37,379 nucleotides of DNA from Pseudonocardia kujensis (lineage in GTDB: Bacteria > Actinomycetota > Actinomycetes > Mycobacteriales > Pseudonocardiaceae), in NCBI RefSeq assembly GCF_021283305.1, contig NZ_JAJSOK010000071.1, positions 1-37,379 on the forward strand, read 5' to 3'. This document shows positions 1 to 8,975 of this stretch, in pieces. The notes below the pieces were generated by a model. It saw only the letters and a program-made list of their open reading frames with translations, was not told where the DNA came from and did no database searches. Position numbers and translations under genes: made by a program. The first letter of the stretch is position 1. Each line of letters starts with the position of its first letter.

Positions 1-149
1 AGCAGGAGGTCGATCAGCTCGCGCTGCACCGCGTACCCGTCGGCCATCCCGAGCGTCGGGTCGTCGTCGGTGAAGGGCGGGATGGGCGTGCGGGTGCGCC
101 GGGCGTCGTAGAGCGCCCGGGCCTTCGTCGCCGCGTCCGTCACGGGCAT
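1..149 (-). CDS. 2-keto-4-pentenoate hydratase-like protein (5' part only)
   Basis: Only the first 49 codons are inside the window; the gene continues past base 1. The N-terminus reads MPVTDAATKARALYDARR and then has a TPIPPFTDDDP stretch and a GYAVQRELID helix. This matches the start of MhpD/HpcG-type 2-hydroxypenta-2,4-dienoate or 2-oxo-hept-4-ene-dioate hydratases, which add water to ring-fission products in meta-cleavage pathways. The ATG is preceded by AGGAGGT about 7 nt upstream, a near-perfect ribosome binding site. The gene is divergent from the broken oxidoreductase gene. The catalytic part is not visible, so a decarboxylase of the same superfamily (4-oxalocrotonate decarboxylase) cannot be excluded. 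Confidence 0.7.
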   Translation of the reverse strand, partial: MPVTDAATKARALYDARRTRTPIPPFTDDDPTLGMADGYAVQRELIDLL

Positions 150-347
150 GGCACCTCCTGGTCCGGTGATCCGGTCCATCCTCCCCGGCCCGCCCAGCGC
201 GGTCACGGCCACGGGTGGCGGCCGCCGCGATCTCGGTGGTCGGGGCGGTCTCGCGGGTCCTCGGCGCCCACACGGTCGCGGTGGTGCAGAGTGTCCGGAG
301 GGCGGCGGCGACGGGGCCGGCGCCGTCGGCGCGTTCGTAGGGGCATC

Positions 348-3319
348 GTGGCCGTCGAGTTCGATCTGGGGACCCGCTACCGGTCGGACGGCGGCCCGGC
401 GCTCCTCACGGGGGTGCAGGCCGTCACGCGGCTGCTGGTGGAGCAGCACGCGGCGGACGCGGCAGCGGGCCTGCACACGGCGTCGTTCGTCTCGGGGTAC
501 CAGGGCAGCCCGCTCGGCGGGCCGGACAAGACCCTCGCCGGGTTGCCCGAGCTGGTGGAGAGCGCCGGTCTGCGGTTCGTCCCCGGGGTCAACGAGGAGC
601 TGGCCGCGACGGCGGTGTGGGGAAGCCAGGTCGAGGTGCCGGGCCACGAGCGGACCGTCGACGGCGCCGTGGGGGTCTGGTACGGCAAGGCCCCCGGCGT
701 CGACCGGGTCGGCGACCCGTTCCGGCACGGCAACATCTGCGGCGCCCACCCGCGCGGCGGCGTGCTGGTGCTCGCCGGCGACGACCCGGGCTGCAAGTCC
801 TCGACGATCCCGCGCGTCTCGGAGCGCACGTTGGCGGGCTACGGGCTGCCGGTGCTGTACCCCGCGGACGCGGCCGACGTGGTGCGGCTGGGCCGGTACG
901 GCATCGCGCTCAGCCGGGCGTCGGGCATGTGGGTGGGGCTGAAGATCACCGCCGACGTGGCCGACGGCGTGTACGCGCTCGACCCGGCCGAGGTCTCCGA
1001 CCTCGCGATCACCGTACCGGAGCTGGAGTGGGAGGGCCGGCCCTGGCGGTACCGGCAGTACCCGATGCTCGTCCCGCCGTCGTCGCTGGAGGCGGAGGCC
1101 CAGCTCTACGGGCCGCGCTGGGCGATGGTCCGGGCGTTCCTGGCCGCCAACCCGGTCGACGTCCTGGTGGACCCCGCGCCGAGGGCGACGATCGGGATCG
1201 TGGCCGGCGGCAAGGCGTTCTCACCCACCGCGAGGCCAGCGAGGTCGGCTCGCTCACGCAGATGGGCGGCGACGGCGCGCAGTGGATCGGCCAGGCTCCC
1301 TTCACCACCGCCGACCACATGTTCCAGAACATGGGCGACGGCACGTTCGCGCATTCCGGACAGCTGGCGGTGCAGGCGTGCGTGGCCGCCGGCGTCACGA
1401 TCACCGACAAGCTGCTCCACAACCGCGCGGTCGCCATGACCGGCGGGCAGGAGGCCGAGGGCGGGCTCGAGGTGCCCGCACTGGCGGCGAAGCTGCTGGC
1501 CGAGGGCGTCGCGAGGGTCGTCGTGTGCGCCGACGAGCCGCACCGCTTCCGGGACCTGCCGCCGCTGCCCAAGGGCGTGGACCTCTGGCACCGGGACCGG
1601 TTCGACGAGGCGCAGCGGGTCCTCGGGGAGACCCCGGGCGTGACCGTGCTGATCTACGACCAGCGCTGCGCGGCGGAGTCCCGCCGGCTGCGCAAGCGCG
1701 GCGCGATCCCGGTCCGCCCCACCCGCGTGGTGATCGACGAGGCGGCGTGCGAGGGCTGCGGCGACTGCGGCGCGACGTCGAACTGCCTGTCGGTGCAGCC
1801 GGTGGACACCGAGTTCGGGCGCAAGACCCGCATCGACCAGACCTCGTGCAACACCGACTACTCCTGCCTGGCCGGGGACTGCCCGTCGTTCGTCACCGTC
1901 GAGGCGCCCGGCGGCCGGGCGGCGCGCCGCGAGCCGCCGGAACCGCCACCGGTGCCCGACGTCGCGGTGCCGGACGCCGGCGACGTCTTCCTGGCCGGGA
2001 TCGGCGGCACGGGCATCGTCACGGTCAACCAGGTGCTCGGTTCCGCCGCGGTGCGCGACGGCAGGGCGGTCCACGGCGTGGACCAGACCGGGCTCTCGCA
2101 GAAGGCAGGCCCCGACGTCTCGCACCTGCGGGTGGGGGACCCCGCCGCCGTCGGAGCGGCCAACCGGGTCGGGACCGCGGACTGCTACCTCGCCTTCGAC
2201 GCGCTCGTCGGGGCGGACTCCCGCTTCCTGGCCCACGCCGCGTAGGACCGGACCACCGCCGTCGTCTCGACGAGCCCGGTGCCCACGGGCGCCCAGGTCC
2301 GCGACGCCGGGTTGGCCCCGCCGGCCGCCGACGCGCTGCTCGCGCGGATCGCGGGGCGGTCCCGCGCCGTCGTCACGCTCGACGCGCAGGCCGCCGCCGA
2401 GGCCCTGTTCGGCGACGCGATGCCGGCCAACCTGCTGCTGGTCGGCGCGGCGTACCAGGCCGGGGTGCTGCCGGTGTCGGCCGCGGCGATCGAGTGGGCC
2501 GTCGAGCTCAACGGCGTGGCGGTCGCGGCCAACACCGCGGCGTTCCGGTGGGGCCGGGTGGCAGTCGCCGACCCGGCCGCGTTCGCGGCCGCGGTGCCGT
2601 CGGCGGCGGTACGGGATCCCGAGCCCTGCGGCCTCGACCTGGGCGAGCTGGCGGGCGAGACCCGGCGCCTGGTCGACGTCCGGGCCGCCGGGCTGGTCGC
2701 GTACCAGTCGGCGCGCACGGCCCGTAGGTACGTCGCCGACGTGCAGGCGGTGTGGCGGGCGGAGCGGGCGCTCGGCGAGGACACCCGGTTCTCCGAGGCC
2801 GTGGCGCGGGGACTGCACCGGCTCACGGCGTACAAGGACGAGTACGAGGTGGCGCGACTGCTCACCGATCCGGTGTTCGAGGCGCGGCTCGCGGCGGAGG
2901 TGCCGGGCGGCACGCGGATGCGGTACCGGCTGCACCCGCCGGTGCTGAAGGCGCTGGGGAGGCGGCGGAAGATCGCGCTCGGGCCGTGGATGCGTCCGGT
3001 GCTGCGGACGTTGGCGAAGGGCAAGGTCGTGCGCGGCACCCCGCTCGACCCGTTCGGCCGCACCGAGGTCCGGAGATTGGAGCGGGCGCTGCGGGACGAG
3101 TACCGGGCGAGGGTGCTGCGGCTGGCGGGCACGCTCACCCCGGGGACCTACGACACCGCGGTGGCGGCGGCCGAGGCGGCGGAGCTGGTCCGCGGCTACG
3201 AGGACGTGAAGCTGGCCGGGGTGGTGCGGTACCGGGCGCGGCTGGCGGAGCTCGGCCTGGGGGAGGGCCGGCTGCGGCCGGAGCGGTCGACCCCACGAGC
3301 CCGGCCTCGTGACTCGTGA
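348..3319 (+). pseudogene. Indolepyruvate ferredoxin oxidoreductase, single-chain type, broken by internal deletion and amber stop
   Basis: Intact members (about 1150 aa) oxidatively decarboxylate aryl- or branched 2-oxoacids to acyl-CoA using TPP and FeS clusters. Three pieces are recognisable. Piece A (348 to about 1220) carries SGYQGSPLGG, GVNEELAATAVWG and AGDDPGCKSS, and ends in IVAGGKAF. Piece B (about 1235-2242, shifted frame) begins VGSLTQMGGDGAQWIG, then has AVAMTGGQ, the 4Fe-4S motif CEGCGDCG and the gamma-domain GIGGTGIV. Piece C (2246-3319) has STSPVPTGAQV and the VRGYEDVK tail. Between A and B some 170-190 residues of the family, including the VVEEKR and GCPHNTS regions, are absent and the frame changes. 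Between B and C the frame is kept but a TAG at 2243-2245 interrupts it. The likely original start is GTG 348, with AGGGG just upstream. Loss of a TPP-domain segment means it cannot be functional. Confidence 0.85.
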
Positions 3320-3347
3320 CTCGTGACCCCCGACCCCCGACCCCCGG
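3306..3347. repeat. Two adjoining 7-bp tandem repeats
   Basis: CTCGTGA occurs three times at 3306-3326, directly followed by CCCCCGA twice and CCCCCGG once at 3327-3347. The TGA stop of the broken oxidoreductase (3317-3319) is in the second CTCGTGA unit. Both arrays have the same 7-bp period, which points to slippage. Confidence 0.75.
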
Positions 3348-3654
3348 CCTCTTGACTCCGGCCGTCGAGGCGTTCCCGATCAGGTGACGCAGGTCCCGTA
3401 ACGCCGTTCGCCGCGGGGAGAGGAGGGCGCCGCCGTGACCGCCCGCACACGACGCTCGCTCTCCGTCATCGATCGAGTGCCGTCGCCGACGACGAGCGGG
3501 GCTGGAGGCCCGTCCCTGCGGTGAACGGCGGGCGAACGACCCGCGTGTCGCGCCGACACGCCGATGCGGGAGGACTTGGGCCACTCGGCGCGCCACTCGA
3601 TCCGGTGGTCTCGCCGGGCGCAACCGGACCGGGACAGGGCGGCCCCGGCCCCGC
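3348..3654. other. Intergenic stretch before the M23 peptidase promoter
   Basis: No convincing gene is seen in this stretch. It contains one perfect hairpin, CGTGTCG-CGC-CGACACG at 3544-3560, without a following T-run. The arms could be an operator or a weak terminator. I looked for c-di-AMP (ydaO) riboswitch landmarks, which are often found upstream of actinobacterial cell-wall hydrolases, and did not find them convincingly. Confidence 0.4.
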
Positions 3655-3721
3655 TAGCGTTGTCCGCGGATCACGACGAGGTCACGAAGAGGACACCGGG
3701 CCGGCATCCCCGAGCCGGCCC
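3655..3721 (+). promoter_or_regulatory. Putative promoter and structured leader of the M23 peptidase gene
   Basis: TAGCGT at 3655-3660 fits the -10 element used throughout this window. It would give a leader of roughly 105-110 nt before the GTG at 3775. The leader contains a perfect 8-bp hairpin, GGGCCGGC (3698-3705) with GCCGGCCC (3714-3721) and an 8-nt loop. No clear -35 is visible. Confidence 0.4.
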
Positions 3722-3774
3722 GCCCCGGCCCCCCACCGGACGTCCGGGCCCCGTCACGATCCGGAAGGAAGATC

Positions 3775-4845
3775 GTGGCACGGCATCGCTCCCCCCAGGG
3801 CCGTCGCGCGATCGCCGGGCCTCCGCTGCCCGCCGTCCCCGTGGCGGCAGCGGGGCCCGGCGGCCTGCGAACGAGCCTCCCGCTCCCCGGCGGCTCCCCG
3901 TCGTTCTCCTCGGCGTTCTCCCTGTCGTCCCCGCCCTCCGGCGTCACGTCCCTGCAGGCCCGGATGGCCGCGGTCGTCGCCGTCGGCGGCGTCGTGGCGG
4001 CGGCCGGGCAGGCCGCCTACTCGGGCGCGCTCCCGGACCTCGACTCCGGGGCGAACGCGCTGCGCGCGGGTCTCGTCGAGCTGACCACCCAGGCGTCCGC
4101 CCTCACCGGCGACCTCGGCGACACGGGCCTCGACGCCAGCCTCGACCCGGGCCTCGACGCGGGCTCCGGCACGGCCGACGCCGACGCGATCGCCGACCTC
4201 GGCGGCCGGCAGGTCCGCGTGCCGCTCGCGCCGGTCGCGGCGCCGCCCGCGGTGGCCGCGCCCGGTACGGTCGCCGGACCGGTGACCGGTGCGGACGTCG
4301 TGGCCGACGTGGTCAAGGCCGCCGATCTGCACCGGGCCGCCGCCGACGCCGCCCGCAGGGCGGCCGAGGAGGCGGAGGCCGCGCGGAAGGCCGCCGAGGC
4401 CGAGGCCGGGCGCCAGGCCGAGGAGCTGGCGAAGCCGGGCGCCTCCCGCGCCGCCGGTGGCGGGATCCAGATGGTGGTCGGGCGGGTGTCGTCGGGCTTC
4501 GGCATCCGCGGCGGCGCCCCGCACCAGGGTCTGGACATCGCCGCGCCGATCGGCACGCCGATCCACGTGCCGCTGGCCGGCACCGTGATCAGCTCCGGCC
4601 CCGCGAGCGGGTTCGGGCTGTGGGTGCGGGTGCAGCACGCCGACGGCACGATCACCACCTACGGCCACATCAACCGGTCGCTGGTGAGCGTCGGGCAGCA
4701 GGTGGAGGCCGGGCAGGAGATCGCCGAGGTGGGCAACCGGGGCCAGTCCACCGGGCCGCACCTGCACATCGAGGTCACCACCCCGGCCGGTACCAAGGTC
4801 AACCCGAAGCCGTGGCTCGACGAGCAGGGGATCGGCTACACCTGA
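3775..4845 (+). CDS. M23 family metallopeptidase (peptidoglycan endopeptidase)
   Basis: A 356-residue protein. The N-terminus is Ser/Pro-rich and has one hydrophobic segment (about residues 63-83, ARMAAVVAVGGVVAAAGQAA) that would act as an uncleaved signal or membrane anchor. An Ala/Glu/Lys-rich, probably coiled-coil spacer follows (about 180-225), then a C-terminal lysostaphin-type M23 domain (about 235-356). The zinc-site motifs are intact: HQGLD (H250, D254) and HLH (H329, H331). The domain should therefore cleave peptidoglycan cross-bridges outside the membrane. The GTG start has GGAAGGA 5 nt upstream. It is convergent with sthA. The exact substrate bond cannot be read from sequence. Confidence 0.88.
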   Translation: MARHRSPQGRRAIAGPPLPAVPVAAAGPGGLRTSLPLPGGSPSFSSAFSLSSPPSGVTSLQARMAAVVAVGGVVAAAGQAAYSGALPDLDSGANALRAGLVELTTQASALTGDLGDTGLDASLDPGLDAGSGTADADAIADLGGRQVRVPLAPVAAPPAVAAPGTVAGPVTGADVVADVVKAADLHRAAADAARRAAEEAEAARKAAEAEAGRQAEELAKPGASRAAGGGIQMVVGRVSSGFGIRGGAPHQGLDIAAPIGTPIHVPLAGTVISSGPASGFGLWVRVQHADGTITTYGHINRSLVSVGQQVEAGQEIAEVGNRGQSTGPHLHIEVTTPAGTKVNPKPWLDEQGIGYT

Positions 4846-4849
4846 GTCG

Positions 4850-4883
4850 CCCCGGCCGGGGTCGTCCGCCGGGCCTGCGGCCC
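4850..4883. terminator. Hairpins between convergent M23 peptidase and sthA genes
   Basis: A self-complementary CCCCGGCCGGGG at 4850-4861 is followed by GGGCC-TGC-GGCCC at 4871-4883. The two GC-rich hairpins lie in the 70-nt gap between two converging genes, a typical place for a bidirectional actinobacterial terminator without a U-tract. Confidence 0.4.
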
Positions 4884-4915
4884 ACGGGCCGACGCGCTCG
4901 CCGTGGAGACGCCGG

Positions 4916-6325
4916 CTAGCGGTACGCCTCGAGCGCGCGGATCTTGTTGGTCACGTCGAGCGCCGCGACCTTGTAGGCCTCGGACAGCGTCGGGTAGTTC
5001 AGCACCGTGTCGACCAGGTAGTCGACCGTGCCGCCGCAGCCCATGATGGCCTGTCCGATGTGGACGAGGTCCGTGGCGTTGGTGCCGAACACGTGGACGC
5101 CGAGCAGCGTGCGGTCCTCGGTGGAGACCAGCAGCTTGAGCATGCCGTAGGAGTCGCCGACGATCGCGCCGCGGGCCAGCTCGCGGTACCGCGAGATCCC
5201 GACCTCGTAGGGGGTGGCGGACTCGGTCAGCTCGGCCTCGGTCTTCCCGCAGTACGAGATCTCCGGGACGGTGTAGATGCCGATGGGCTGCAGACCGTGC
5301 AGCTCGCGGGCCGGCTCGCCGAACGCGTGGTACGCCGCCAGCCGGCCCTGGTCCATGCTCGTCGCGGCCAGGGCGGGGAAGCCGATCACGTCGCCGACCG
5401 CGTAGATGTGCTCGACCTCGGTCCGGTAGTGCTGGTCCACGGCGATCCGGCCGCGCCGGTCCGCCGTGAGGTTCGCCTTGTCGAGCGCCAGCTCCTCGGT
5501 CACGCCCTGCCGGCCCGCGGAGTACATCACCGTGTCGGCGGGGATCTTCTTCCCGCTGGCCAGCGAGGTGATCGTGCCCTTCGCGGTGTTCTCGACGCGG
5601 GCGACCTCCTCGCCGAACCGGAACGAGACGCCCTGGTCGCGGAGGTGGAACTTCAGCGACTCGACGACCTCGGGGTCGCAGAAGTCCAGCATGGTCGCCC
5701 GCTTCTCGACGACCGTGACCTTGGTGCCCAGCGCGGCGAACATCGAGGCGTACTCGATGCCGATGACCCCGGCGCCGACCACGACCATCGAGGTGGGCAC
5801 CCGGTGCAGGTGCAGGACGGCGTCGGAGTCGACGACGTGGTACTCCTCGTCGTCGAACTCGACCTCCGCCGGCCGGGCGGGCTTCGTGCCGGTGGCGATC
5901 ACGACGTACTCGGCCGTGACCGTGCTGTGGTCGGCCCGCCCGGACCCGCTGACCGTGACCGTGTGCGGGTCCTCGAAGTGCGCGGTGCCGCCGAGGATGT
6001 CGACGTGGTTGCGCAGCAGCTGGCTACGGATGATCTCCACCTCGCGGCCCACGACGTGCTGCGTGCGCGCGAGCAGGTCCGCGATGGTGATCTCGGACTT
6101 GACCCGGTAGCTCGCCCCGTACATCTCGCGCTGGGCGAAGCCGGTCAGGTAGAGGACCGCCTCGCGCAGCGTCTTCGACGGGATCGTCCCGGTGTTCACG
6201 CAGACGCCGCCCATCATGTCGCGGCGCTCCGCGATCGCCACGCGCTTTCCGAGCTTGGCCGCGGCGATCGCCGCCTTCTGCCCGCCCGGCCCCGAACCGA
6301 TCACCAGCAGGTCGTAGTCGTACAC
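4916..6325 (-). CDS. sthA: Soluble NAD(P)+ transhydrogenase
   Basis: A 469-residue flavoprotein of the pyridine nucleotide-disulfide oxidoreductase family that moves hydride between NADPH and NAD+. The FAD-binding GSGPGG is near residue 10. The second nucleotide motif, VVGAGVIGIEYASMF, is in mid-protein, and the C-terminal dimerisation domain ends in TLSEAYKVAALDV. The diagnostic site is GGVCVNTGTIPSKTL: only one cysteine remains of the redox pair found in lipoamide or mercuric reductase, as expected for SthA. The GTG start (VYDYDLLVIG) is chosen because GGGAGGA lies about 7 nt upstream and the length matches E. coli SthA (466 aa). The longer open frame upstream is Arg-rich and lacks family similarity. 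In M. tuberculosis sthA also lies close to ideR, as here. Confidence 0.92.
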   Translation of the reverse strand: MYDYDLLVIGSGPGGQKAAIAAAKLGKRVAIAERRDMMGGVCVNTGTIPSKTLREAVLYLTGFAQREMYGASYRVKSEITIADLLARTQHVVGREVEIIRSQLLRNHVDILGGTAHFEDPHTVTVSGSGRADHSTVTAEYVVIATGTKPARPAEVEFDDEEYHVVDSDAVLHLHRVPTSMVVVGAGVIGIEYASMFAALGTKVTVVEKRATMLDFCDPEVVESLKFHLRDQGVSFRFGEEVARVENTAKGTITSLASGKKIPADTVMYSAGRQGVTEELALDKANLTADRRGRIAVDQHYRTEVEHIYAVGDVIGFPALAATSMDQGRLAAYHAFGEPARELHGLQPIGIYTVPEISYCGKTEAELTESATPYEVGISRYRELARGAIVGDSYGMLKLLVSTEDRTLLGVHVFGTNATDLVHIGQAIMGCGGTVDYLVDTVLNYPTLSEAYKVAALDVTNKIRALEAYR

Positions 6326-6609
6326 CGACCGTCCTCCCGTGCGCGTGTCGTGCGCCGTGCGCCCGGCCTCGCGGTGCGCACGCCGGGGACGCGCTGCTTC
6401 CCGGTCAGGGTTCCCCTGCGCGTTCACGAGGGCAACCACAGGACGTTACAACTGTGCGACGACAGGAGGCCGATCCGGTGGCGTGCTCGGCCCGGTCGGT
6501 CTACAGGGACCGGTGGGGGCCGCGGTTCCCGGTGCCCGGCGCGGCGGTTCTCCACAGCCGCGAGCGACCTCTCTCGCCGCCGTCGGTGACGCGGATGAGG
6601 CTGCCGGGC

Positions 6610-7773
6610 ATGACTCCTGCGCCGTCTCCCGTGCCGCCCCCGGTCCCGCCGTCCGCCCTCTCCGCCCTGGCCGGGCTGTCCGGGCTGCCCGGGGACCCCG
6701 ACTCCCCGGTGCGTGTCGGCACCGAAGGTCTCCTCGTCGCCGTGCCGGTGCTGATCGGGTTCCGGCCGCGGGACTCGCTGGTCATGATCGCGACAGGCGG
6801 GCCGCACGGCCGGCGGGTCGGCCTGACGCTGCGGGTGGACCTGCCGCCGCCGGACGACCCGGAGCTCGTGGCCGCGCTGTGCGAGTCCGCAGCCGCGGCG
6901 TTGTGCCGGGACGACCCGGAGGGCGCCGCCGTACTGGTCGTGGGCGGGGGTGAGCCGGGGGCCGGCCGGCCGGCGGCCCCCGGGGAGCCGGAGTGGCCGC
7001 CGCGGGCGGACGTCGCGGGCGCCGCCACGCTCGCCCTGCTCGAGCGGGAGATCGGGGTCCACACGGTGGCATGGGCCGCGGAGATCGCCGCCGGGGCGGC
7101 GTGGCGCTGCTACCCGCTGCACGACTGCGGCTGCGCAGGAACGCTGCCGGATCCCGCGGCATCGGTCCTCGCCGCGACCGCGGTGGCCCGCGGCGCGGTG
7201 GTGCGGGACTCGCGGGAGGAACTGGCGAAGGTGGTGGAGCCCACCGACGACGCTGCCGGTCCGGCGGCGGGTTCTGCCGGCCCGGCCGCGAGTTCTTCCG
7301 CCGCCGGGGCGGGCGGGGACAGTGCCGGGACAGCCGGATCGGTGGACCCGGGGTCGCCGGCGGGACAGCCGTCGGCGGTCGATCCGCGCCGTCTGCTACG
7401 CGACGCGCTGGCCGACGCCGCGGCCGGGCGGCTGGTCGTCGGGCGGCGGCTCGCCCGGGCGATGGCCTCGGCGTTGCGCCGGCCGTGGTTCCGGGACGAG
7501 GCCCTCGCGGCCTGCGCCGGGCCGACGGCGCCGGAGGCCGAGCAGCTCTGGGCGGCCCTGGCCCGGACCAGCCCCGGTGCGGACGCCGCGACCCCGGCCG
7601 CGCTGCTGGCCGTATCGGCCCTGCTGCGGGGCGACGGCGCGCTGGCCAACCTGGCCCTCGACCGGGCGCTCGGCGCCGACCCCGGCCACCGGCTCGCCCA
7701 TTCCCTCCGGGCCGCACTCGACGGCGGCTGGGGCCCGCGGGAGATCCGGGCGTGGCTGGAGGGGGAGCGGTGA
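6610..7773 (+). CDS. DUF4192 domain-containing protein
   Basis: About 387 residues. The DUF4192 signature is clear near the N-terminus: VGTEGLLVAVPVLIGFRP, then DSLVMIA and a GLTLRVDLP strand. The C-terminal part is helical and ends in a TPR-like stretch (GALANLALDRALGADPGHRLAHSL). DUF4192 proteins are widespread in actinobacteria and have no established function. The start is uncertain: ATG 6610 (MTPAPSP) and ATG 6595 (MRLPGM) are both in frame, and the open frame reaches further upstream. A Pro/Ala/Gly-rich linker with low similarity lies in the middle (about 215-255). The gene is divergent from sthA and convergent with galE. Confidence 0.8.
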   Translation: MTPAPSPVPPPVPPSALSALAGLSGLPGDPDSPVRVGTEGLLVAVPVLIGFRPRDSLVMIATGGPHGRRVGLTLRVDLPPPDDPELVAALCESAAAALCRDDPEGAAVLVVGGGEPGAGRPAAPGEPEWPPRADVAGAATLALLEREIGVHTVAWAAEIAAGAAWRCYPLHDCGCAGTLPDPAASVLAATAVARGAVVRDSREELAKVVEPTDDAAGPAAGSAGPAASSSAAGAGGDSAGTAGSVDPGSPAGQPSAVDPRRLLRDALADAAAGRLVVGRRLARAMASALRRPWFRDEALAACAGPTAPEAEQLWAALARTSPGADAATPAALLAVSALLRGDGALANLALDRALGADPGHRLAHSLRAALDGGWGPREIRAWLEGER

Positions 7774-7835
7774 GCCCGCTCCTCCCGCGCCTTCGGCTGC
7801 GCGGCCCGGACGTGAGTGGCTCGGACCGGGCGGGC

Positions 7836-8798
7836 TCAGACCGGGAGGCGGTCCTGGGCGAAGCGCCAGGCGTCGCCGACCATGGTCTCCAGCGCCGTCC
7901 GCGTGGGGTTCCAGCCCAGCTCGGCGGTCGCGCGCTCGCTCGAGGCGATGAGGACGGCAGGGTCGCCGGCCCTCCGCGGCGCCACACGGGCGGGGATCGG
8001 GTGCCCGGTCACCGTGCGGCAGGCCTCCACCACCTCGAGCACCGAGAAGCCGCGGCCGCTGCCGAGGTTGTAGATGCCGTGCCGGCCCGGCTGCGCCTTC
8101 TGCAGGGCGAGCAGGTGGGCGTCGGCGAGGTCGTCGACGTGGATGTAGTCCCGCAGGCAGGTGCCGTCCGGGGTGTCCCAGTCGTCGCCGTAGATCGCGA
8201 CGGTCTCGCGGGAGCCCGCGGCGACCTGCAGCACGATCGGGATCAGGTGCGTCTCCACCGCGTGCCGCTCGCCGAAGCGGCCGTGGGCGCCGGCCACGTT
8301 GAAGTAGCGCAGGCTGACCGCGGCCAGACCGTGGGCCGTCGCGTACGAGGTGATCATGGTGTCGATCGCGAGCTTGCTGGCGCCGTAGGGATTGGTCGGC
8401 CGGGTCGGCGCGTCCTCCCGGATCGGCACCTGCTCCGGCTCGCCGTACACCGCGGCGGTGGAGGAGAAGACCAGCCGCGGGGTGCCGTGCTCGCGCATCG
8501 CCTCCAGGAGCCGGAACGTGCGGACCACGTTGTTGTCCCAGTACAGCTGCGGCTTCTCCACCGACTCGCCGACCAGCGAGCGGGCGGCGAAGTGCAGCAC
8601 CCCGTCGAAGCCCTCGGCCAGCAGCGGGCCCGCGGCCTCGGACAGCTCGCCCTCGACGAAGCGGGCGCCCTCCGGCACCGCGTCGGCGTGCCCGGTGGAC
8701 AGATCGTCGAGCACCACGACCTCGTGCCCGGCCTCCACCAGGTGGGCTGCGTTGACGCTGCCGACGTAGCCCGCGCCTCCGGTGACGAGCAGCTTCAC
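7836..8798 (-). CDS. galE: UDP-glucose 4-epimerase
   Basis: A 320-residue short-chain dehydrogenase-type epimerase that interconverts UDP-glucose and UDP-galactose and so supplies galactose for the arabinogalactan wall. Visible features are the NAD-binding GGAGYVGS at residues 7-14, DDLSTGH, FAARSLVGES, the catalytic SST (SSTAAVYGE) and YGASK, then SLRYFNVAGA and RDYIHVDDLA. Length is normal for actinobacterial GalE. The start is GTG at 8798 with AGGGAGGA upstream. It lies downstream of ideR on the same strand; dtxR-galE is also an adjacent pair in Corynebacterium. A hairpin between them (8882-8909) argues that galE may have its own promoter. Confidence 0.93.
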   Translation of the reverse strand: MKLLVTGGAGYVGSVNAAHLVEAGHEVVVLDDLSTGHADAVPEGARFVEGELSEAAGPLLAEGFDGVLHFAARSLVGESVEKPQLYWDNNVVRTFRLLEAMREHGTPRLVFSSTAAVYGEPEQVPIREDAPTRPTNPYGASKLAIDTMITSYATAHGLAAVSLRYFNVAGAHGRFGERHAVETHLIPIVLQVAAGSRETVAIYGDDWDTPDGTCLRDYIHVDDLADAHLLALQKAQPGRHGIYNLGSGRGFSVLEVVEACRTVTGHPIPARVAPRRAGDPAVLIASSERATAELGWNPTRTALETMVGDAWRFAQDRLPV

Positions 8799-8881
8799 GA
8801 GGTCCTCCCTGGGTCCGGCTCTCCTCCGCGGAACGGTCTCACGCCCGGCCCGGTTCCCCGCGCGCGCCCCCGGACACGCCG

Positions 8882-8909
8882 CGAGCCCCGGCGGCCGGGC
8901 CGGGGCTCG
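8882..8909 (-). terminator. Strong hairpin terminator downstream of ideR
   Basis: Perfect 11-bp stem CGAGCCCCGGC / GCCGGGGCTCG with a 6-nt loop, placed 67 nt past the ideR stop. It has no U-tract, which is common in high-GC actinobacteria. It would uncouple ideR from galE. Confidence 0.65.
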
Positions 8910-8975
8910 TGGTGGGACGGGCGTACGGGAACGTGCCGACCGCCGGTGGCGGCCCGCACGGGCGGGAAGCGCGGG

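Noticed and set aside
2243..2245. In-frame TAG as a recoded (pyrrolysine-type) codon
   Set aside because: The same gene has a separate large deletion with frameshift, so simple pseudogenisation explains the stop better.
3400..3660. ydaO (c-di-AMP) riboswitch before the M23 peptidase
   Set aside because: The conserved blocks of that RNA class could not be matched. A covariance-model search would settle it.
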